64,000 nt of DNA, taken from Pseudomonas sp. 8O. GTDB taxonomy: Bacteria; Pseudomonadota; Gammaproteobacteria; Pseudomonadales; Pseudomonadaceae. The stretch lies in NCBI RefSeq assembly GCF_902506495.1, contig NZ_LR733263.1, positions 537,372 through 601,371 of the forward strand, written 5' to 3'. The notes under the pieces are model-generated. The model saw only the letters and a program-made list of their open reading frames with translations. It made no database searches and was not told the origin of the DNA. Position 1 is the stretch's first letter. The number at the start of each line of letters is the position of its first letter. Positions 62,050-64,000 of this stretch are shown here, piece after piece. A program made the position numbers and the translations under genes.

Positions 62050-64000
62050 ATGACCGAACGCGTGCAATGTCAGCGCCTGCAGGTAGCCGCCGAGCTCAAG
62101 CAGTTCATCGAACACGAAGTGCTGCCCGGCAGCGGTATCGAGGCTGCGGCCTTCTGGAGCGGTTTCGACGCGCTGGTGCACGATCTGGCGCCACGCAACC
62201 GTGCGCTGCTGGTCGAGCGCGACCGCCTGCAGACCGAGCTGGACGCATGGCATCGCACCAACCCCGGCCCGATCCGCGACATGAACGCTTACCGTGCCTT
62301 CCTCGGCACCATCGGCTATCTGCTGCCACAGCCAGAGAAGGTCAAGGCAACCACCGCCAACGTCGACAGCGAAATCACCAGCCAGGCCGGCCCGCAACTG
62401 GTGGTGCCGGTGATGAATGCACGTTACGCGCTGAACGCTGCCAACGCCCGCTGGGGCTCGCTGTACGACGCCCTTTACGGTACCGACGCGATCAGCGAAG
62501 AGGGTGGCGCGAGCAAGGGCCCCGGCTACAACGCAGTACGCGGCGCCAAGGTGATCGCCTTCGCCCGCGCCTTCCTCGACCAGGCGGCGCCTCTGGCTAA
62601 GGGCTCGCACGCCGACGCCAGCGCCTATGCCGTGGTCGCCGGCCAGTTGCAGGTCACCCTGAGCAGCGGCGCGCAGGCCTCCCTGGCACAGCCGGAGAAA
62701 TTCGTCGGTTTTCAGGGCGATGCGGTCGCACCGAACGCGGTGCTGCTGAAGAACAACGGCCTGCACTTCGAGATCCAGATCGACGCGGACAGCCCCATCG
62801 GCCGCACCGACGCAGCGGGCGTCAAGGACGTGCTTATGGAAGCGGCGTTGTCGACCATCATGGACTGCGAGGATTCGGTGGCCGCCGTCGACGCCGCTGA
62901 CAAGGTGGTGATCTACCGCAACTGGCTGGGCCTGATGAAAGGTGACCTGGCCGAGGAACTGGACAAGGGCGGCAAGCGCATCACCCGCCGCCTCAACCCG
63001 GATCGCACTTACACCGGCGCCGACGGCAGCGAACTGACCCTGCACGGTCGCTCGCTGCTGTTCGTGCGCAACGTCGGCCACCTGATGAGCAACCCGGCCA
63101 TCATCGATGGCGAAGGCCATGAGATTCCCGAAGGCATCCTGGATGCCGTGGTCACCAGCCTGATCGCCCTGCATGACCTCAAGCGTCGTGGCAACTCGCG
63201 CACCGGCAGCGTCTATATCGTCAAACCAAAAATGCACGGCCCGTTCGAAGTGGCCTTCGCCAACGAGCTGTTCGGTCGCGTCGAACAGTTGCTGGGCATG
63301 CCGGCCAACACCCTGAAGATGGGCATCATGGACGAGGAGCGGCGCACCAGCGTCAACCTCAAGGCCTGCATCGAGGCCGCCAGCGCGCGCGTGGCCTTCA
63401 TCAACACCGGTTTTCTCGACCGCACCGGTGACGAGATGCACACCGCCATGGAAGCCGGCGCCATGCTGCGCAAGGGCGATATGAAATCCAGCGCCTGGAT
63501 CCAGGCTTACGAGCGCAACAACGTGCTGGTCGGCCTGGCCTGCGGGCTACGGGGCAGGGCGCAGATCGGCAAGGGTATGTGGGCCATGCCGGACCTGATG
63601 GCGGCCATGCTCGAACAGAAGATCGGCCATCCGAAAGCCGGCGCCAACACTGCCTGGGTGCCCTCGCCGACCGCTGCCGTGCTGCACGCCCTGCACTACC
63701 ACAAGATCGACGTGCAGGCGGTGCAGAGCGAGCTGGAGCTGATCGACCTGGCCAGTCAGCGCGACAGCCTGCTGAATGACCTGCTCAGCGTACCGGTCAG
63801 CGCCGAACGCTCCTGGAGCGCCAGCGATATCCAGCAGGAGCTGGACAACAACTGCCAGGGCATCCTCGGTTACGTGGTGCGCTGGGTCGAGCAGGGCGTG
63901 GGCTGCTCCAAAGTGCCGGATATCCACAACGTCGGCCTGATGGAAGACCGCGCCACATTGCGGATTTCGGCTCAGCACATCGCCAATTGGCTGCACCATG
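62050..64000 (+). CDS. glcB: Malate synthase G (3' end missing)
   Basis: 650 codons are visible of about 725. Translation from ATG 62050 is uninterrupted to the window end: [20 protein letters not shown], then [49 protein letters not shown], and [20 protein letters not shown] containing the catalytic Asp region. Malate synthase condenses glyoxylate from GlcDEF with acetyl-CoA to malate. AGGAG lies ten bases upstream. Confidence 0.96.
   Translation, partial: MTERVQCQRLQVAAELKQFIEHEVLPGSGIEAAAFWSGFDALVHDLAPRNRALLVERDRLQTELDAWHRTNPGPIRDMNAYRAFLGTIGYLLPQPEKVKATTANVDSEITSQAGPQLVVPVMNARYALNAANARWGSLYDALYGTDAISEEGGASKGPGYNAVRGAKVIAFARAFLDQAAPLAKGSHADASAYAVVAGQLQVTLSSGAQASLAQPEKFVGFQGDAVAPNAVLLKNNGLHFEIQIDADSPIGRTDAAGVKDVLMEAALSTIMDCEDSVAAVDAADKVVIYRNWLGLMKGDLAEELDKGGKRITRRLNPDRTYTGADGSELTLHGRSLLFVRNVGHLMSNPAIIDGEGHEIPEGILDAVVTSLIALHDLKRRGNSRTGSVYIVKPKMHGPFEVAFANELFGRVEQLLGMPANTLKMGIMDEERRTSVNLKACIEAASARVAFINTGFLDRTGDEMHTAMEAGAMLRKGDMKSSAWIQAYERNNVLVGLACGLRGRAQIGKGMWAMPDLMAAMLEQKIGHPKAGANTAWVPSPTAAVLHALHYHKIDVQAVQSELELIDLASQRDSLLNDLLSVPVSAERSWSASDIQQELDNNCQGILGYVVRWVEQGVGCSKVPDIHNVGLMEDRATLRISAQHIANWLHH

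Noticed and set aside
61162..63441. A 759-codon open frame on the minus strand
   Set aside because: It is antisense to glcG and glcB and its repetitive middle is just the 73-base tandem repeat read through.

Overview
The window is about 64 kb of GC-rich gamma-proteobacterial chromosome. The gene complement points to a Pseudomonas, most likely of the P. mendocina/oleovorans type (an inference): a pel operon, an mdc malonate decarboxylase operon, glcCDEFGB, RpoN-type flagellar control and Pseudomonas-style REP hairpins. No tRNA, rRNA, CRISPR array, transposase or integrase was seen. Genes at both ends are cut: a TctC-type binding protein on the left and malate synthase G (glcB) on the right.

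Region 1 (1-19.25 kb) is organic-acid and sugar-acid catabolism. It holds a tctCBA tricarboxylate-type transporter with an Ldh_2 dehydrogenase. Next is a LysR regulator facing a TRAP transporter (dctPQM) with an IlvD/Edd dehydratase. Then comes a second, reverse-strand TRAP operon (dctQMP) with a beta-hydroxyacid dehydrogenase, a fumarylacetoacetase-family enzyme and an FMN 2-hydroxyacid dehydrogenase. This operon diverges from a UxaA/GarD-type dehydratase. A GntR regulator with two apparent winged-helix modules lies beyond the dehydratase, and the same 12-bp palindrome sits at the divergent promoter and in front of the regulator gene.

Region 2 (19.5-31.6 kb) is a complete pelABCDEFG exopolysaccharide operon on the reverse strand, with a near-consensus FleQ box upstream. 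Region 3 (32-41.3 kb) has a glutathione transferase, mdcR and the malonate decarboxylase operon mdcABCDEGH-madLM. A diguanylate cyclase and a secreted PilJ-N-domain protein follow.

Region 4 (43.2-44.3 kb) is non-coding and dominated by a ~760-bp imperfect inverted repeat. Region 5 (44.3-55.9 kb) is a flagellar rod/hook cluster flgBCDEFGHIJKL, with flgA divergent and a sigma-54-type promoter before flgB. FlgE, FlgK and FlgL are short, FlgJ carries a lytic-transglycosylase domain, and the last gene encodes a flagellin-like protein without the usual N-terminus. This looks like a second flagellar system rather than the main polar one. Region 6 (55.9-64 kb) is a repeat block followed by glcC and glcDEFG-glcB for glycolate oxidation to malate. 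The two promoter-proximal TGGT-N3-ACCA sites fit GlcC control, and the operon is interrupted by two blocks of intergenic repeats.
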